DNA of 9,693 nt from UBA9732 sp963621975 (GTDB lineage: Bacteria > Spirochaetota > Spirochaetia > Sphaerochaetales > Sphaerochaetaceae). Under the pieces are notes generated by a model, which worked only from the letters and a program-made list of their open reading frames with translations, did not search any database and was not told the origin of the DNA. Made by a program: the position numbers and the translations under genes. Each line of letters starts with the position of its first letter. Within the stretch, counting starts at the first letter, position 1. Shown piece after piece: positions 1-7,025 of this stretch. The stretch is from contig CAVFGI010000030.1 in the NCBI GenBank assembly GCA_963621975.1, forward strand, positions 1 through 9,693, given 5' to 3'.

Positions 1-79
1 ATACTGGGGAAATATGGTTATTTCTTCAAGATTTTAACGAAAAAATGGCAAAAAAGTTAAAAGTTACAAGGTAGTCACC

Positions 80-111
80 CTACATTTTTTACGGCCCTTT
101 TTCTACATTTT
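80..111. repeat. CTACATTTT direct repeat pair
   Basis: The nonamer CTACATTTT occurs at 80-88 and 103-111, 23 bp apart, and a shortened CTACAT recurs at 135-140 inside the predicted promoter of the next gene. Two same-face copies just upstream of a promoter could be activator sites. They could also be chance in T-rich DNA. No gene is supported in bases 1-130. Confidence 0.2.
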
Positions 112-130
112 ATTGTGCCATGACCTTTAA

Positions 131-159
131 TTGCCTACATATAAAAATTGCGATATGAT
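131..159 (+). promoter_or_regulatory. Sigma-70-type promoter for the Wzi-like gene
   Basis: A -35-like TTGCCT (131-136, 4 of 6 matches to TTGACA) and a -10 TATGAT (154-159, 5 of 6) are separated by exactly 17 bp. Transcription would start near 166, leaving a short leader that contains the ribosome-binding site AAAGGAG (171-177), 8 nt before the ATG at 186. Confidence 0.5.
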
Positions 160-185
160 TACTCAAAAGAAAAGGAGTTTATTTA

Positions 186-1936
186 ATGAGAAAAACTATT
201 CTTATCAGTTTGCTTTGCATTCTCTGCACAGCATGCCTTTTTGCTTATACAAACGAGCAACGAATTATTTCTGTAGACTCTCCAGCCTACAAAGCAATGG
301 AAACATTGTATATTTTAGCAGGAAAAAACCTGCCTTCATCTGCTGGCCCATTAAGTGAAAACGAAATGGTCTTAATGCTTCAACGCATTGACCGCAACAG
401 CCTCAACGACACAGCAAAAGATTACTACAACTATGTAGAAAGCCTCATCACTACAACGCCAAAACTCCAGTATAGCGATAACTTCGCAATGCAATTTGGT
501 CTTGGAATAAACCTAGAAGGTTACCTTCATACAGACACAAATCACTTTGTAGACGAAGAAGACTGGTTCCATGGCTTCACTTCTCGTAAACCCTTATTAA
601 AATTCAGCTTTGAGACATGGCCAGCAAACAATTTTTATGGATACTTTGAACTTACTGTACAACACAATTACGGTTATGGTGTTGGAACAGATAAGAACTT
701 TCTTTATAAAAACAAATTTAATTTCAACATTCCAATTGTGAATGCAATGCTCTTTTCAATGCCCTCAAATAATAATGCATTTGCAGATTTTGACTGGACA
801 GTGCCATATAAGGCTATTGTTTCAGTTGGTGGAGATAATTGGAATATAGTTGCAGGAAGAGACAAAATCTCATGGGGAACGGCGAAACGGGAAATCTTAT
901 GCTGTCGGATTCTTTCCCAAAACAAACTTTTACTAGATTTAGCACTTACTTCAGCGCCTTCAAATACTCCATTCTCTTTTCAGTTTACCCAGGTCTTGAT
1001 TCAAAGGCTGACATGCAATTTGAAAGTCTTGATGGATATAAAGCACTCATAGCTCATAGACTTGAATTTAATCTCTTCAACAATAAGGTTGGTTTTATAA
1101 TCAACGAATCCTGTATGTACTGGTCAACAACAGAACAGCAGTTCACAATTGCACAAATAAACCCATTTGGGTTTATGCATAATGAATATGTTGCTCGTAA
1201 TGGAAATTCTTTGCTTGTGTTTGAAGCAAATTACACTCCCATCAATGGCATAAACATCTACGGTCAGTTTGCTGTTGACGAGTTCTCTGGCCCAGGGGAA
1301 GGTCGTACAAACCCGGCAGCCTTTGGAGTACTGACAGGTGTAAAAGGAGCTTTGAGACTTGGACAAGGAATCCTTTATGGTAGCTTTGAATTTGCAAAAA
1401 CGGATCCCTTCCTCTACATCAGAGGACAACACTACAAAGAAGACGAGAAAGCAAATGGTTATGGGTACGATGCAATTCTTCGCATTATATCCGCTAATAA
1501 AATGACAGTTCAGCACAAATTTGTCACCTACACATATGGCAATGATGTGATTATTTTTGACGGTAAGGTTAACTACGAATTGCCCGGCAAGTTCACACTG
1601 GGTATTGAAGCACTATTCATGAAACATGGTTCAATGAACATTAATAGCAACTGGGGAATGTATCGTGAAAAGTATGACAATGCTCCAGATGTCAGTACAC
1701 CAACTACATTTAACCCATTTGACCCAGAAGACTACGACGCAGAAACAGATACAATCCGTCAGCAACATGCTGTTGAGACTTCAACAATTCTTTCTCTTAG
1801 TGCAAACTACAACATTCTTTCTTGTCTCAGCGTGTACACATACACTGATCTTTTAATTGTAAAAAATATCAACAACGTTGAAGGTGTTAACGGCACAGAT
1901 CTTCAGGTTACATTTGGTATTTCTTATACTTTATAA
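186..1936 (+). pseudogene. Wzi-like outer-membrane beta-barrel protein, frameshifted
   Basis: Likely an outer-membrane beta-barrel of the capsule-assembly Wzi type. The start at 186 has AAAGGAG 8 nt upstream, and the N-terminus is a signal peptide (MRKTILISLLCILCTACLFA). Residues about 30-95 form a helical N-terminal segment (two helices around LSENEMVLMLQRI), and the rest is rich in alternating aromatic/polar strands. The Wzi-like signature GRDKISWGNGETGNL spans the break. The first frame runs to Trp230 (873-875). From AAC at 878 onward the sense continues in the next frame to TAA at 1936. One base is missing at the GGGG run 874-877, and restoring it gives about 583 residues ending VTFGISYTL. 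Read literally, frame one ends at 1052 as a 288-residue product that loses most of the barrel. The family call rests on motif memory and could be another spirochaetal porin-like family. It could be a real mutation or a sequencing indel. Confidence 0.7.
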
Positions 1937-1968
1937 ACTAGGGGCTTTAGGGCCCCAGTTTATTACTT
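1936..1968 (+). terminator. Hairpin terminator of the Wzi-like gene
   Basis: GGGGC (1941-1945) pairs with GCCCC (1952-1956). After a bulged A at 1940, AACT (1936-1939) pairs with AGTT (1957-1960). The loop is TTTAGG and the stem is followed by the T-rich TTTATTACTT. The hairpin begins on the last base of the stop codon, as expected for an intrinsic terminator, though the T tract is interrupted. Confidence 0.6.
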
Positions 1969-2318
1969 ATGGAGAGGTCTGAATCAAATCTGCCAATAGC
2001 ACTTCTTAAAGCTAAAGGACGCCTCTTAGAGTCCCTATTACAAAGCAGTTTCCCACAGATTTCTGCATTGAACCACATTTTTCAAATGTTATCACCAGAA
2101 AAACAGTTCAATACTTATAAAGGGAATAATAAAATCGCTTCAAAATTAGAGGATTTACTGTAGCGTGAGGCGCTTTCTACCACTGATGCCCTTCTTAACG
2201 TAAAAGTTTAGTAGGTGTAACATATTTCAGCACTTTTGCGGCTGTAAGTACATTTTGTGTCTTAAATGAAGCAATTTTTGCAAATTATGGCATCGTCCAC
2301 ATGGATGCACTCCACTTT
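1937..2318. other. Weakly coding interval between the Wzi-like and OsmC-like genes
   Basis: Apart from the terminator and the doubtful ORF at 1969-2163, I see no convincing gene here. Bases 2164-2318 read through several short open stretches on the plus strand without a start or ribosome-binding site. The minus strand downstream of the OsmC-like stop contains a possible hairpin (GGCAT, 2293-2297 region, with ATGCC) but no U tract, so it is not a clear terminator. The interval may be the eroded remains of an older gene. Confidence 0.4.
1969..2163 (+). CDS. Doubtful short ORF, 64 residues
   Basis: I do not recognise this product. The ORF opens 32 bases after the upstream stop and directly behind a terminator hairpin. 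It has no purine-rich ribosome-binding site before its ATG. The sequence looks helical and mildly basic (LLKAKGRLLESLLQSS), with no signal peptide or motif. An in-frame TAG at 1939 prevents an earlier start. It may be random open sequence or the fragment of a degraded gene. It is listed only because it is the sole open stretch of any length in this interval. Confidence 0.15.
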   Translation: MERSESNLPIALLKAKGRLLESLLQSSFPQISALNHIFQMLSPEKQFNTYKGNNKIASKLEDLL

Positions 2319-2708
2319 TTATGCCAAAAACTTTATTTCATACTCTATTGTCGCCACTTGTTTTAGAGTTTGAAAAATAGAGCAGTAGCGAGATGTCTTC
2401 TCACATGCCGATTCAAACTTTGCCTTGTCCTCTACTCCAAAGGCTCTTATTTTTAGTTGGCAATAATCCATTGTTGTAGGAGCCGTCTGTCTTTTTGTAC
2501 AACTAAGATCCATTTCTACACTAGAAAAGGAAACCTTCATTTTATTTGCAATTTCTCTTAATGTCATATAAAAACAACCAGAAAGTGCACCAAGAAGAAA
2601 ATGATATGGCCCACAGCCTTCAATAAAATTATGTTTGACGTTGTTATCGCCAAAGAAAAACAGTTCCTCTCCATTAAAAACAGCAGATATTTTTGTCTCT
2701 TTGCCCAT
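2319..2708 (-). CDS. OsmC family protein (peroxide/organic hydroperoxide resistance type)
   Basis: This is a 129-residue OsmC/Ohr-superfamily protein, close to full family length. OsmC proteins are cytoplasmic thiol peroxidases acting on organic hydroperoxides, and the superfamily also includes uncharacterised YhfA-type members. The expected features are present: GCGPYHFLLGALSGCF (residues 31-46) holds the first conserved Cys (Cys45) at the start of the central helix. The second Cys (Cys109) lies in SRYCSIFQTL (106-115), where typical members read CPVSxTL. Replacement of the Pro by Ser is a small deviation. The start is fixed by AAGGAGG (2717-2723 on the complementary strand), 8 nt upstream. 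The gene stands alone, with no partner in the same direction nearby. Subtype and substrate cannot be assigned from sequence alone. Confidence 0.85.
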   Translation of the reverse strand: MGKETKISAVFNGEELFFFGDNNVKHNFIEGCGPYHFLLGALSGCFYMTLREIANKMKVSFSSVEMDLSCTKRQTAPTTMDYCQLKIRAFGVEDKAKFESACEKTSRYCSIFQTLKQVATIEYEIKFLA

Positions 2709-2815
2709 AGAACATTCCTCCTTCCTTTTTTTACTAGAAGCACGCTACTTTTGTATGTTGGTTTTCAAACTATAGAGGATCTGAACATACCTTTGATATA
2801 CTCATTTTATAAGTG

Positions 2816-2839
2816 AAAGGAGGGATTTCTCCCTCCTTT
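2816..2839 (-). terminator. Hairpin terminator of the InlB-type lipoprotein gene
   Basis: A perfect 10-bp inverted repeat, AAAGGAGGGA (2816-2825) and TCCCTCCTTT (2830-2839), has a 4-nt loop and lies 23 bases downstream of the lipoprotein stop codon. On the minus strand the stem is followed by CACTTAT, so the U tract is poor. The stem also contains GGAGG, but no start codon follows at a useful distance. Confidence 0.6.
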
Positions 2840-2862
2840 AGCACCACAGTACACCTCTCTTC

Positions 2863-3798
2863 TTATAAACTTAAACTAAAGGTTAAACCTTTATAAGTAA
2901 CAAGCTGTAACTTTACATCTAATGTGACTTCAGAATATTCTGTTCCATTACAAGTAAAGATTCCTTTTGCCGTACCAGTAACAGTCTCTGTTTCAGTATT
3001 TACTGTTAAACTTATATTTGCTTTTAGGTCAACTGTTGTAGAAATTGCACTCTCAGTCCAACTTTCTGTAGGCGTAACAGAAGAATCCTCATATTTAGGT
3101 GTAACTTTGTACTTCAAACCAGTAAAGTCTATTGTGTACTTCATTGATGTTATTGATCCTTCAGCTTCCGTTGTAGATAAAGATGTGTTTTTTGAGAGAG
3201 AATCTGCTTCTGCTACTATATCAAATGTAAAATTTTCACTTTGCAGATAATATTTCTTTTCTCCATGAAGAACATATAGACCATTTTCGTCAAAATTAGA
3301 CTGAGGCAAAAGAGCCATGCACGTTAATATGTTTTCAGTTGTATCATCAGAAGTATCAAAAATATCACTGAACTTTGTTAGATTCTTTTGCTCTGAATCC
3401 TTTTCATACAATTTTGATAAATCACAAAAACCCGTTAACAGTTCAACCATATAAGTAGCTTCAAATTGAGCGTTGTTATATTCTTTTTCAGTCCAATAAT
3501 TGGCTTTTAATGTAATATTGCTGGTAACAGGCTTGTCAAAATCATAGGCCACATCACCAAGTCGCCATTCTTTAAAGCCTTTTGTATTTATTTTTTCAGG
3601 GTTTTCAGGAATAGAGCCTGCGGGAATTATTGATCCCTTTTCAACCTGAACCTCAACAGTTTTATCATTGTTATCAGGATCAAAGGTTACTGTGTATAAA
3701 ACCTTCTCCCTTTCTGGGTTATTATTACAACTTACTGCAGTAACAACAATTAACACCATAAGTAGTGCTAAACCAACGAAAGCAAATTGCTTTTTCAT
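2863..3798 (-). CDS. Predicted surface lipoprotein with one InlB/Flg_new-type repeat
   Basis: A 311-residue exported protein. The N-terminus MKKQFAFVGLALLMVLIVVT ends in a relaxed spirochaetal lipobox (AVSC), which makes Cys24 the likely lipidation site. Residues about 34-101 match the Listeria-Bacteroides (Flg_new/InlB B-repeat) domain: YTVTFDPDNN, then PENPEK...GFKEW, then YDFDKPVTSNITLKANY. This small beta-grasp-like module is common in surface proteins. The remaining 200 residues are mostly beta-prone, Thr/Ser-rich and without a family I recognise. The start is supported by AAAGGGAG (3808-3815 on the complementary strand), 9 nt upstream. A hairpin precedes the gene and another follows it, so it is probably its own transcription unit. 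Likely role: outer-membrane or periplasmic anchored surface protein. The ligand is unknown. Confidence 0.75.
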   Translation of the reverse strand: MKKQFAFVGLALLMVLIVVTAVSCNNNPEREKVLYTVTFDPDNNDKTVEVQVEKGSIIPAGSIPENPEKINTKGFKEWRLGDVAYDFDKPVTSNITLKANYWTEKEYNNAQFEATYMVELLTGFCDLSKLYEKDSEQKNLTKFSDIFDTSDDTTENILTCMALLPQSNFDENGLYVLHGEKKYYLQSENFTFDIVAEADSLSKNTSLSTTEAEGSITSMKYTIDFTGLKYKVTPKYEDSSVTPTESWTESAISTTVDLKANISLTVNTETETVTGTAKGIFTCNGTEYSEVTLDVKLQLVTYKGLTFSLSL

Positions 3799-3815
3799 GT
3801 TTATTTTCTCCCTTT

Positions 3816-3841
3816 AAAATTGAATTGCAAAATTTAATTGC
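3816..3841. repeat. Tandem 13-bp repeat upstream of the lipoprotein
   Basis: AAAATTGAATTGC (3816-3828) is followed directly by AAAATTTAATTGC (3829-3841), with one mismatch. It lies immediately upstream of the ribosome-binding site of the InlB-type lipoprotein, in the expected promoter/leader region. It could be a paired operator or a small duplication. Confidence 0.5.
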
Positions 3842-3853
3842 ATACCATAAAAC

Positions 3854-3879
3854 TGTGCTGCAACAGAAGTCACAGCACA
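3854..3879 (-). terminator. Hairpin terminator of the MBG/YDG-type lipoprotein gene
   Basis: TGTGCTG (3854-3860) and CAGCACA (3873-3879) form a 7-bp stem with a 12-nt loop, 27 bases downstream of the stop of the large lipoprotein gene. On the minus strand the stem is followed by GTTTTAT. This is a plausible intrinsic terminator separating the two lipoprotein genes. Confidence 0.5.
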
Positions 3880-3905
3880 TTAAAATTTAGATAATGCCGT
3901 TATGT

Positions 3906-5619
3906 TCAAACACTAGGTGCTGTGGAAACTTTATATTTAAAAGTAGAACCCCCCTGGTTATTGCTAATGGTCAAAAATATTACACCATCTAATACTGGAG
4001 TAAAATAACCGTTTGAATCGGGAGCCAAAATGCGCCCAGTTGAATCAGTTACAGTATAAGGTAGTTCTGGGTTGCTTATTTGAACCAAAAATTTTTGTCC
4101 TGCATTAGTTACAAATTTTTTATAAACACTCTCTAATGTTTTGTTTTCTTGACCTATTGTTAAAAGGCTATAATCGCTAGGAGCTTTATTGATATTTAGA
4201 AAGACTCTAAGCAAAGAGTAGTTCTTTGAATATTGGTCATCCATTTCATAGTATGATGTTGCGTCTGAATCGTGGGTTTTTGAATAAAACCATTCAGCAT
4301 AGTTACTAATGTTCCAATTCATACTCGAACTTCTTAAAGTAATTGTAAATTTTTCAACTGCACCATACTGAGAATCAATTTCAACAACACGTAAATCAAT
4401 TGCACTGCCTGAACTATCCTGGAGCACCGGGCCAAGTAAATTTGGAACTGTCAGTTTCTTTTGTTCAATTTCCAAATAATATGAAACATCACTGCTTATT
4501 ACGTAATTATAATTCTCTTTGTTATTTGACGTATAATAAGTTGCTGCGCTTATGACGGTCTTCTCACTTCCAGCATTTGCATCTTCTACAGTAAGCCGGA
4601 TCTTAACATCATTTTTATCTGCTTCATAAACTCCATTTTCAACAAGATCTGTTCCCATAATTTCAAGATAAGCCACGCCATCATAAACCTTGAAGCCAAA
4701 AATTTCACCAGTAATTTCCTTTGGCTGTACATTCAATTTGGCAACTATGTTATCTGTTGTGATGATATAGTTGGGTCCAAGATCAACATGGGCAATGAAT
4801 ATATTGGGATCATTTGAATGGGCATCTTCAAGTGCAGATAATAATTCACTGTCATCAGTATAACCTAAAAATTTATAAGTAACTGGCATAGTTGAAGAAA
4901 AAGCTACAGTAAAGGTCCCATCGTCTTTTTCATTGTAAGGAAAAACGGTGATTGTTACCCCTTCTGGAAGTCCATCTGCACTTGTAAAGACCTTTGACTT
5001 ATAAGAGGCAATTCCTGTACCTGTTGCTTCCGGAAGAACCTCATAAGGCATAGTTAAAGATGTAATAGGAAGAACAATCTTATTGATTGTATATTCAACT
5101 ACAGTCTCTGCTGCCTTCCATTCAGGGGTTGCGGCAACACTAATCTTTACACTATAAGTTCCAGCGTCCTTTGGTGCTGTTGCAGTGTAAGAAGAATCAC
5201 CTTCAGAGCTTTTCTTATACATAAATGTAATGGTACCATCTCCGTTTCTTGTAATCTTACTTGATTCAAGTGCAATTACATTACCATCATAATCCTTTGA
5301 AGTGGCACCTGTATAAGTTACTGTATTATCTTTTGCATCAAGAGCATCAATTGGCTCTGTTTTTGTCTGACCACAAGTATTACAAGTATAAGTCTTCACA
5401 CCAGCTGTTCCGTATCCGGGAGCGGTTGTTTGTGTACCTTCATCCCAATCATGCTCAGCTTTGTCTGAAACTTCAGAAGTATGCTCACAAGTAGCCTCAT
5501 GCCAGTGGTTTACACTGTCATACTTCCAAGCCTCACTGAAGGTGTGTGAATGGGGGGTCTTGCTTACAAGAAGTCACCAACATAACCACCAACAGAATGA
5601 TTGATAGTGTTTTTTTCAT
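3906..5619 (-). pseudogene. Large surface lipoprotein with MBG/YDG-like domains, frameshifted after the signal peptide
   Basis: The true start is the ATG at 5617-5619, with TAGGAGAG (5626-5633 on the complementary strand) ahead of it. It gives MKKTLSIILLVVMLVTSC, a signal peptide with lipobox VTSC (Cys18). Four codons later a run of six C (plus-strand G6, 5552-5557) breaks the frame, and the literal reading stops after PPFTHLQ. Removing one C joins it to the long frame and gives about 570 residues. Restored, residues 23-73 hold a His/Cys-rich segment (HSHTF, HWHEATCEH) and then a CNTCG motif at 79-83. An MBG-like beta block follows around a YDGN motif (residues about 97-180), then a YDG-type block (FKVYDG, residues about 308-314), then a long beta-rich tail. 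I know these modules from bacterial surface adhesin-like proteins. Without the frame repair, translation could only begin internally (for example GTG at 5399), which yields an unexported product. The break could be phase switching, decay or an indel error. Confidence 0.7.
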
Positions 5620-5633
5620 GTTTTTCTCTCCTA

Positions 5634-5869
5634 TAAAAACTTAATCTAAATTTAGTTAAAATCTTCCTCCAAAGGATAAACAGCTGTCAACATAGAAGGT
5701 TACAAAAGGCAACAAAAACTTTTATTTTGTAGGAATTTCCACAGATAGATTGTGCCCTGCGCACACGAGGCCTACATTGCTTCTAGATAATCTCACATTA
5801 TCCCGATATCACTGATAGGGGTACAAAAACAGCATAAAGTCTGATATCATGATTATAGAATATCGGAAC
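5634..5869. other. Divergent intergenic region between two lipoprotein genes
   Basis: This region holds the upstream signals of the leftward lipoprotein (start 5619) and the rightward leucine-rich-repeat lipoprotein (start 5886). For the leftward gene there is an exact minus-strand TTGACA (5685-5690), but the expected -10 position is poor (GAAGAT at 18 bp). A 10-bp palindrome, CTAAATTTAG, lies at 5646-5655. For the rightward gene, TATCAT (5845-5850) is a possible -10 without a good -35. The 7-mers CCGATAT (5803-5809) and ATATCGG (5860-5866) are inverted copies flanking it, and TGATATCA (5842-5849) is a perfect palindrome. No ORF is supported. Confidence 0.35.
5799..5808. promoter_or_regulatory. 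Candidate operator, dyad TATC-CC-GATA
   Basis: TATC (5799-5802) and GATA (5805-5808) are inverted half-sites around a 2-bp centre. The same dyad with the complementary centre, TATC-GG-GATA, is found upstream of the Y-family polymerase (8471-8480). The 11-mer TATCCCGATAT is shared exactly, in opposite orientation relative to the plus strand. The identity of any binding protein is unknown. Confidence 0.35.
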
Positions 5870-5885
5870 GGGAGAACAAACGAAC

Positions 5886-6704
5886 ATGAAAAAATCTTCT
5901 TTATTACTGCTTGGAATGCTTATTATTTTAATGCTCTTTATTGGATGCTCGCCAGATAAAACTCCAGAAACAGAGAAGCCAGAGACTGTAACACCAAGCC
6001 CCCCAACAACACCAACAACATATGATTATCTTAAATTCACCCCTATAGAAGATGGTAGTGCCTATGAGGTTTCAATTGGAAACAAGTACGTTGAGAATGT
6101 CATCATCCCTAGTTCCTATGAAGAAAAGCCTGTAACAAGGATAGCTACTGAAGGATTCTCAAAAAACTCCATGATAAAAACGGTCAGCCTTCCAAGTAGC
6201 ATAAAAAGCATTGGGGAAAAGGCTTTCTACGGCTGTGAAAACATGACAAGTTTAACCTTGCCAAATGGACTTACAAGCATTGAGCCTGGAGCATTTCATG
6301 GCTGTTCCAAAATAACAAAAATCGAGATTCCAAATAGCGTTAAAACTATTGGTGCAAATGCATTTTTGGGTTGCCATGCTTTAAAAGAAATAAACATTCC
6401 TAGTGGGGTCACAAGTATTGAACGCTATACATTCAACAATTGTAGAGCCCTGCAAAGCATAACTCTACCAGAGACTATAACAAGCATCAAAGAAAGCGCT
6501 TTTGAAGATGCCGCACGACTTGAGACCATATATATTCCTGTCAATTGTACAAGCATTGAAAAACAAGCTTTCTATTATTGTGGAAAATTAGCAACAATCA
6601 ACTATGGCGGAACAAAAGCACAATGGGAAAGTATAACAAAAGGAGATAATTGGAAGTCCAGCAGTGTTACTCTTACAGTCAATTATAATTATAATCACGA
6701 ATAG
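5886..6704 (+). CDS. BspA-type leucine-rich-repeat lipoprotein
   Basis: A 272-residue exported protein. The signal peptide MKKSSLLLLGMLIILMLFIG ends in a good lipobox (LFIGC, lipidated Cys21). A Pro/Thr-rich linker follows (residues 23-45) and would hold the domain away from the membrane. Residues about 70-240 form roughly seven LRR_5/BspA-type repeats with the pattern L/I-P-x-x-(V/I)-xx-I-xxx-A-F-xx-C. Examples are SIGEKAFYGCENM and TIGANAFLGCHAL. The capping end INYGGTKAQWESI is typical of the family. BspA-type proteins in oral and gut anaerobes bind host matrix proteins or other bacteria. That role is inferred here. The ribosome-binding site GGGAG (5870-5874) is 11 nt from the ATG, slightly long. 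The 3' end overlaps a GGGAGGA that could serve the small ORF downstream. Complete, with no frameshift seen. Confidence 0.88.
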   Translation: MKKSSLLLLGMLIILMLFIGCSPDKTPETEKPETVTPSPPTTPTTYDYLKFTPIEDGSAYEVSIGNKYVENVIIPSSYEEKPVTRIATEGFSKNSMIKTVSLPSSIKSIGEKAFYGCENMTSLTLPNGLTSIEPGAFHGCSKITKIEIPNSVKTIGANAFLGCHALKEINIPSGVTSIERYTFNNCRALQSITLPETITSIKESAFEDAARLETIYIPVNCTSIEKQAFYYCGKLATINYGGTKAQWESITKGDNWKSSSVTLTVNYNYNHE

Positions 6705-6723
6705 GGAGGAAATATTCATCTGT

Positions 6724-6822
6724 ATGCCAATCTGTTTCAGACGTGTGGGACGTTTCAGACGTGTAGGTCGTTTCAGACGTGTGGGACGTTTCAGTACACT
6801 TTCTTTTTGCAATAACTACTAG
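6724..6822 (+). CDS. Possible 32-residue arginine-rich repeat peptide
   Basis: An ATG at 6724, preceded by GGGAGGA (6704-6710, spacing about 14 nt, longer than ideal), opens a 32-codon frame. Its core is three tandem copies of the hexapeptide FRRVGR (residues 5-22), with a short tail ending CNNY. The core is strongly cationic, and the hexapeptide alternates basic and hydrophobic residues, as in some membrane-active or nucleic-acid-binding peptides. That comparison is only by composition. The two base differences in the middle copy are synonymous in this frame (GTG to GTA, GGA to GGT). However, 18 is a multiple of three, so every frame through the repeat stays open and openness is weak evidence. 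The stop overlaps the stop of the convergent YolD-like gene. Confidence 0.25.
   Translation: MPICFRRVGRFRRVGRFRRVGRFSTLSFCNNY
6734..6794. repeat. 18-bp tandem repeat, 3.4 copies
   Basis: The unit GTTTCAGACGTGTGGGAC occurs at 6734-6751, 6752-6769 (two mismatches: GTAGGTC for GTGGGAC) and 6770-6787, with a partial fourth copy GTTTCAG at 6788-6794. ACGT recurs about every 9 bp within the block. It fills the gap between two convergent genes, where it could act as a binding array, a weak transcription-end structure or coding repeat. Confidence 0.9.
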
Positions 6823-7025
6823 AACCTCTTCAAATGTTCTTTCTCTGCTTCCTCTATAGCATCAGAGAAGCCTGTTAGCGCAGCAAAGGGTGCAAATTGA
6901 GCCGCTCGCTCGCTATTTGACATCCGCTTATGGTATTTAGGATTCCAATGAGGAAAATTAATTATATCCTCGTAAGACTGAACTTGAGAAGAATCCTTCT
7001 TGTCTTCCTTCTTGTCTTCACGCAT
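6819..7025 (-). CDS. YolD-like small protein, translationally coupled to the Y-family polymerase
   Basis: A 68-residue cytoplasmic protein. The start chosen is the ATG at 7023-7025, which overlaps the polymerase stop by 8 bases (ATGCGTGA) and follows a GGGGGA. A longer reading from 7067 lies inside the polymerase gene and is unlikely. After a charged N-terminus (DKKEDKKD, encoded by a 12-bp duplication) comes the segment FPHWNPKYHKRMSNSERAAQ and then FAPFAALTGFSDAIEE (residues 44-59). This RMS-x3-RAAQFAPFAALTG block is what I recall from small proteins paired with UvrX-type polymerases, which fall in or near the YolD-like family (predicted functional equivalents of UmuD). It is shorter than many relatives, ending soon after the motif, so the C-terminal part may be missing. 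Likely role: accessory factor for translesion synthesis. Function is inferred from family and overlap. Confidence 0.7.
   Translation of the reverse strand: MREDKKEDKKDSSQVQSYEDIINFPHWNPKYHKRMSNSERAAQFAPFAALTGFSDAIEEAEKEHLKRF

Noticed and set aside
1124..1516. Minus-strand ORF of 130 codons
   Set aside because: It is antisense to the outer-membrane gene, has no ribosome-binding site, and its composition is unlike a real protein.
839..1936. Independent gene starting at ATG 839
   Set aside because: Its first residues are out-of-frame sequence of the Wzi-like gene. The sensible reading begins at 878 as a continuation of that protein, and no ribosome-binding site precedes 839.
3906..5399. Gene starting at GTG 5399
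   Set aside because: It would lack a signal peptide and ribosome-binding site. The frame is open upstream and coherent with a lipoprotein start at 5619 after removing one C.
6734..6794. Iteron-type replication origin
   Set aside because: There is no replication initiator gene and no adjacent AT-rich unwinding region or DnaA-box cluster that I can see.
6588..6812. Minus-strand ORF with RPTRLK repeats
   Set aside because: It has no ribosome-binding site and a TTG start, and most of it is antisense to the leucine-rich-repeat lipoprotein. The repeat is open in every frame because 18 is divisible by three.
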